From the NCBI GenBank assembly GCA_019421925.1, contig JAHZEH010000068.1:1-8517 (forward strand): 8,517 nucleotides of DNA, written 5' to 3'. A model generated the notes under the pieces. That model saw nothing but the letters and a program-made list of their open reading frames with translations. It was not told the origin of the DNA and did not search any database. Of this stretch, positions 5,733 to 8,517 are shown piece after piece (the stretch's first letter is position 1; every line of letters starts with the position of its first letter). The position numbers were made by a program, and so were the translations under genes. This DNA is from Clostridia bacterium (GTDB lineage Bacteria > Bacillota > Clostridia > Christensenellales > CALWSW01).

Positions 5733-6989
5733 CTATTCCTCCGGTAAATAGGGTTGGGCCCCGTCTGTTCCCAGGGTTTTGAGGGCGAACTCCCAGGCGT
5801 TTTTGATGCGGCGCCTGTGGCGGTCGTTCATCAGGGAGTAGGTTCCAGCCTTGTATTCCGCCACGGGCAGAACCTGATAACCTGAGCGGCCCCTGCCCTT
5901 ATCGTATTTGAGCACAAAGATGGGAATATAGCGCATGGAATCCAGGCTGACGCCCTCCTCCGTTTTGGTGAGAGTGACCTCGATGATAACGCCGGTGGAG
6001 TGGGGCTCCCTCTGCTGGTTGCTGATGAAGTTGCCCATGGAGTAGACGACGGGAACCGTCCGGCCGTCCTTGGCCTCCACGGACGAGATGGGCTGGAGCA
6101 CGTGGGGATGGGAGCCCAGGATGAGATCAGCGCCCGCATCCGCCAGCTTTCCGGCCCATTTCCGGCTGGAGGCGCTCTCGGTGGAGACGCCCTCGGCCCC
6201 CCAGTGGGGCATAGCGATGATGTAATCCGCCCCGGCCTTGCGGGCCTCCTCCATGCGGGCGGCGATGGTCTGATCGTCCAGCATGTCCACCTGGCCATTT
6301 TTGTCCGCGTGGCCGTTGAGATGCTCGGCAAAACCCAACAGGGCGATTTTGACACCCTGGACGTCCAGGACGAGGGGTTCGTGCTCCTCCCCCCTGGCGT
6401 ACGCGCCGAAGCAGGGCAGGCCCTTTTCTTCCAATATATGCGCGGTGCTGGTCAATCCGTCGCCGCCCCGGTCTAGAATATGGTTGTTGGCTAAACTGAC
6501 CGCGTCAAACCCGGCGGCGAGGATGGCGTCCGCATACTCGTCGGGGGCGTTGAAGCTGGGATACCCCCGGGGCTCCCCGCCCGTCATGGGGGTCTCCAGA
6601 TTGCCGACCGTCAGATCCGCGCAGTCAAGCTCGTCCTGGATCAGGCTGAAATACTCGGAAAAATCGTAACCCCCGTCCTCTGTGCGCGCGGAGACAAACT
6701 GGGTTTCGTGCATCATAAGGTCCCCCACGGCGCGCACTGTGATGGTGACGGGTTCGGGGGCGGGTTCCGGCGTCGGGGAAGGGGTTGGCGTGGGTGCAGG
6801 CGTGGGTTCCGCTGTGGGCGCGGGAAGCGCGCCGCTTGCCACGGGGGCCTGGGTGAGGGCGATGGGAGCGAGGGCCTCCGCCGAGGTGCAAGCGCTGCAG
6901 GCCAGGCTGGCGGCGCAGAGAAGGGCGAGCAGTGCGAGGCAGGGGCGCGCCCCTGCTCTCCCCGGAAATTTAAAACGAAGACGGCGCAT
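5733..6989 (-). CDS. CapA-family secreted protein (poly-gamma-glutamate synthesis protein fold), probable lipoprotein
   Basis: This 418-residue protein has a signal peptide (about 1-33, preceded by arginines and lysine) with Cys31 or Cys34 as possible lipidation sites, although the lipobox is not canonical. A Pro/Thr/Glu-rich linker at 56-80 separates it from a CapA domain of the metallophosphatase superfamily. Visible motifs are VGDLMMH (88-94; Asp90 and His94), GNLETP (129-134) and SLANNHILDRG (165-175, with NNH at 168-170), followed by MPHWGAE, GSHPHVLQP and YSMGNFIS in order. CapA proteins take part in poly-gamma-glutamate capsule export or anchoring, but many clostridial homologues stand alone with unknown roles; no capB, capC or capD gene is near. 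The start was placed at 6989 because an AAGGAGG site (6996-7002) lies 6 nt upstream. A longer frame starting at 7040 would begin almost at the predicted transcription start. Confidence 0.88.
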   Translation of the reverse strand: MRRLRFKFPGRAGARPCLALLALLCAASLACSACTSAEALAPIALTQAPVASGALPAPTAEPTPAPTPTPSPTPEPAPEPVTITVRAVGDLMMHETQFVSARTEDGGYDFSEYFSLIQDELDCADLTVGNLETPMTGGEPRGYPSFNAPDEYADAILAAGFDAVSLANNHILDRGGDGLTSTAHILEEKGLPCFGAYARGEEHEPLVLDVQGVKIALLGFAEHLNGHADKNGQVDMLDDQTIAARMEEARKAGADYIIAMPHWGAEGVSTESASSRKWAGKLADAGADLILGSHPHVLQPISSVEAKDGRTVPVVYSMGNFISNQQREPHSTGVIIEVTLTKTEEGVSLDSMRYIPIFVLKYDKGRGRSGYQVLPVAEYKAGTYSLMNDRHRRRIKNAWEFALKTLGTDGAQPYLPEE

Positions 6990-7048
6990 CTGTGGCCTCC
7001 TTGCAGGGTCGTAAAGGCGAAAAAACAAGAACATTCCCATTTTAATAA

Positions 7049-7077
7049 ATTATACCATGGTTTACTGGCGTACACAA
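7049..7077 (-). promoter_or_regulatory. predicted promoter of the CapA-like gene
   Basis: On the minus strand TATAAT (7049-7054) is preceded by TGG, which forms an extended -10 element, and by TTGTGT (7072-7077) at a 17-bp spacing. Transcription would begin near 7042, about 50 nt ahead of the chosen start codon. Confidence 0.65.
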
Positions 7078-7096
7078 AATTTGTCTGAGAATAAAC

Positions 7097-7152
7097 GGGG
7101 GGGAGGGGGCTGCAGAAGAAGGCGGGAGGCTGCAATCCTGCATGGCGCCTCC
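7097..7152. other. G-rich tract and adjoining hairpin
   Basis: Seven Gs, an A and five Gs occur in a row at 7097-7109. Next to them GGAGGC (7125-7130) can pair with GCCTCC (7147-7152) around an inner TGCA/TGCA stem. The stretch lies upstream of both promoters, outside any predicted transcript, and contrasts with the AT-rich DNA to its right. Its role is unknown. Confidence 0.35.
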
Positions 7153-7355
7153 GGGGAGTAACAAATGTGCCATCGCTTTACCGCGGTGAATTGATGCGGA
7201 TATTCGGTATATGCCATGGGATAAAAAGGGCAAAAACGGAATATTGTGTCCTGCTAAATGTCGATTTTATCGAAAAATAGAGAAAACATGTCGAAAATTT
7301 GCAGAATTGGGAAGGAAAAGCAATATACGATTGATGCATATTTATGGTAATTATG

Positions 7356-7385
7356 TTGACAGACATGATGATAAAATGGTATATT
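7356..7385 (+). promoter_or_regulatory. predicted promoter of the substrate-binding protein gene
   Basis: A perfect TTGACA (7356-7361) is followed after 18 bp by TATATT (7380-7385). It would give a 5' untranslated leader of about 70 nt. Confidence 0.7.
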
Positions 7386-7431
7386 AGCAGTAACATTTGA
7401 TGCTGTATACCTGCATCCGATGCATGTCTGT
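7359..7431. promoter_or_regulatory. candidate paired operator around the substrate-binding protein promoter
   Basis: ACAGACATG (7359-7367), overlapping the -35 box, has its exact reverse complement CATGTCTGT at 7423-7431 in the leader, 55 nt away. Between them, next to the second copy, is the dyad TGCATC-C-GATGCA (7412-7424). Two matching sites on either side of a promoter fit a looping repressor, but they could also form a leader stem in part. No regulator gene is adjacent within the window. Confidence 0.35.
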
Positions 7432-7464
7432 ATCTACCCACAATAAAGCAAGGAGAATGGAAGA

Positions 7465-8517
7465 ATGAAGAAACTCACAGCTCTCGCATTGGCCCTGATG
7501 ATGGCTATTGGTCTCGTTGCCTGCGGTTCTCCCGCCACGACCGACGAGCAGACCACCGGCGGCTTCAAGATCGCCGTCGTCACCGGTACTGCCTCCCAGG
7601 GCGAGGAGGAGATCCAAGCCGCTGAGATGATGAAGGCCAAGTATCCGGGCATCGTGGTCACCGCCACCTATCCGGACAACTTCACCAAGGAGACCGAGAC
7701 AACCATTTCCACGGTCGCCAACTTGTGCGCCGATCCCGAGGTCAAGGCCCTGGTATTCGTCCAGGCCATCCCCGGCGCCGCTGCGGCCATCGCCAAGGTC
7801 CGTGAGACCAAACCTGATATCCTGGTCATCGCCGGCGTGCCCGCTGAGGATCCCGCTGTCATCGCTGCGCAGGCCGACATCGTTTACAACGGCGACGAAC
7901 CCGGCATGGGCAAGACCATTGCTGAGCAGGCCGCCAAGATGGGCGCCAAGACCCTCATCCACTACTCCTTCCCGCGCCACATGTCCTACGCTTTGATCTC
8001 TGCCCGCCACGACCTGCTCAAGGAGAACTGCGAGCGTCTGGGCATTGAGTTTGTGGACGTAACCGCGCCCGATCCTACCGGCGATTCCGGCGTTCCCGGC
8101 GCGCAGCAGTTCATTCTGGAGGACGTGCCCAAGCAGGTTGCCAAGTACGGCAAGGACACCGCTTTCTTCTCCACCAACTGCGCCATGCAGGAGCCTCTGA
8201 TCAAGTCCGTCATGGAAGAGGGCGCCATCTATCCGCAGCAGTGCTGCGCTTCTCCCTACCACGCCTATCCCGGCGCGCTGGGCATTGAGATCCCCGCCGA
8301 CAAGACCGGCGATCTTGACTACATCCTCTCCGCCATCGATGAGAAGGTCGTTGCCGCGAACATGCAGGGCCGCATGTCCACCTGGCCCATCGCTCTGAAC
8401 ATGAGCCAGGTCATCGCCGGCGTTGAGTACGCCAAGAGGTACCTCGAAGGCACCATCACCGAGCGCGCCTCCCTTGAGGAGATGAAGAAGGTGTTCGCTG
8501 AGATTGGCGGCGAAGGC
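7465..8517 (+). CDS. DUF3798-type substrate-binding lipoprotein (3' end outside the window)
   Basis: The visible 351 residues have no stop, so the protein is truncated by the window edge. It starts with a lipoprotein signal peptide ending in LVAC (Cys20), then a short Thr/Ser-poor linker and a strand FKIAVVTGTASQGEEE at about 33-48. From there alternating strands and helices resemble a periplasmic-binding-protein fold of the sugar/autoinducer type (Peripla_BP-like), with conserved-looking NGDEPGMGKTIAEQAAKMGA and HYSFPRHMSYALI segments. I recognise it as the DUF3798 family, common in Clostridia, whose ligand is not established. Codon use is strongly biased to C-ending codons compared with the MerR and VOC genes, which suggests high expression. 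The start has an AAGGAG site 9 nt upstream. Transporter permease or ATPase genes may follow beyond the edge. The family call is from memory of the sequence pattern. Confidence 0.85.
   Translation, partial: MKKLTALALALMMAIGLVACGSPATTDEQTTGGFKIAVVTGTASQGEEEIQAAEMMKAKYPGIVVTATYPDNFTKETETTISTVANLCADPEVKALVFVQAIPGAAAAIAKVRETKPDILVIAGVPAEDPAVIAAQADIVYNGDEPGMGKTIAEQAAKMGAKTLIHYSFPRHMSYALISARHDLLKENCERLGIEFVDVTAPDPTGDSGVPGAQQFILEDVPKQVAKYGKDTAFFSTNCAMQEPLIKSVMEEGAIYPQQCCASPYHAYPGALGIEIPADKTGDLDYILSAIDEKVVAANMQGRMSTWPIALNMSQVIAGVEYAKRYLEGTITERASLEEMKKVFAEIGGEG

Larger units (their letters stand above)
6990..7464. other. 475-bp divergent intergenic regulatory region
   Basis: This gap separates the CapA-like and substrate-binding protein genes. 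It holds one promoter in each direction, a G-rich stretch with a hairpin (7097-7152), a pair of ATGTCGA direct repeats (7258-7264 and 7288-7294) and dyads around the right-hand promoter. Base composition becomes AT-rich from about 7190. No convincing coding sequence was seen on either strand; short open frames here lack ribosome-binding sites. Confidence 0.6.

Noticed and set aside
3847..5751. 634-codon open frame on the plus strand opposite pyruvate kinase
   Set aside because: It is the complement of a fully conserved pyruvate kinase. Its translation is a low-complexity Gly/Ala/Asp/His-rich sequence with no recognisable fold, and long antisense frames are common in GC-rich genes.
6750..6824. 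Repetitive GC-rich stretch inside the CapA-like gene as a possible DNA repeat array
   Set aside because: It encodes the Pro/Thr/Glu-rich linker after the signal peptide, an ordinary low-complexity spacer in exported lipoproteins; the units are not exact repeats.
6990..7040. Extended N-terminus of the CapA-like protein starting at 7040
   Set aside because: The longer version would begin about 2 nt after the predicted transcription start and would bury the signal peptide behind 17 extra residues. The ATG at 6989 has a near-perfect ribosome-binding site.
7042..7441. Short minus-strand open frames (63 and 87 codons) in the divergent intergenic region
   Set aside because: They lack ribosome-binding sites, use doubtful starts and overlap predicted promoters; the proteins have no recognisable features.
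7384..8262. 292-codon minus-strand frame opposite the DUF3798 gene
   Set aside because: It is a Gly/Leu/Asp-rich shadow of a strongly codon-biased gene and extends through that gene's promoter leader; no family features were seen.

Overview
The window is about 8.5 kb of GC-rich bacterial chromosome, with strong Shine-Dalgarno sequences, lipoprotein signal peptides and sigma-A type promoters. The mixture of a DUF3798-type solute-binding lipoprotein, a pyruvate kinase carrying the extra C-terminal PEP-utiliser domain, and a flavin-based reductase exported as a lipoprotein suggests an anaerobic, Gram-positive member of the Clostridia, perhaps a gut Oscillospiraceae-like organism. The taxonomic placement is inference from gene content and base composition only.

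Left third (1-3650): a VOC/glyoxalase-fold protein (minus strand) is divergent from a large lipoprotein reductase (plus strand) with an FMN-binding domain followed by a fumarate reductase/urocanate reductase-type FAD domain. A MerR-family regulator with an effector-binding-like C-terminus follows the reductase on the same strand. The reductase promoter has a 19-bp spacer containing an imperfect dyad, the usual architecture of MerR-activated promoters, so the regulator probably controls the reductase. The fumarate-specific histidine of the reductase family appears to be replaced by alanine, so its electron acceptor is probably not fumarate and remains unknown.

Middle (3648-3875): the space between the convergent MerR and pyruvate kinase genes is almost exactly filled by a 228-bp fold-back element. 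It has ungapped 39-bp imperfect terminal inverted repeats (30 of 39 positions Watson-Crick), a nested inner stem and a separate 30-nt perfect palindrome that looks like a bidirectional terminator. It may be a MITE-like repeat, a structured 3' UTR, or a composite terminator.

Right half (3886-8517): pyruvate kinase and a CapA-like secreted metallophosphatase-fold lipoprotein both lie on the minus strand; pyruvate kinase has its own strong promoter. A 475-bp divergent intergenic region then carries promoters in both directions, several dyads and a G-rich tract. The last gene is a highly biased, probably well-expressed DUF3798-family substrate-binding lipoprotein that runs off the right edge.

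No tRNA, rRNA, CRISPR array, insertion sequence or phage gene was seen. Long antisense reading frames, notably across pyruvate kinase, are treated as by-products of high GC content.
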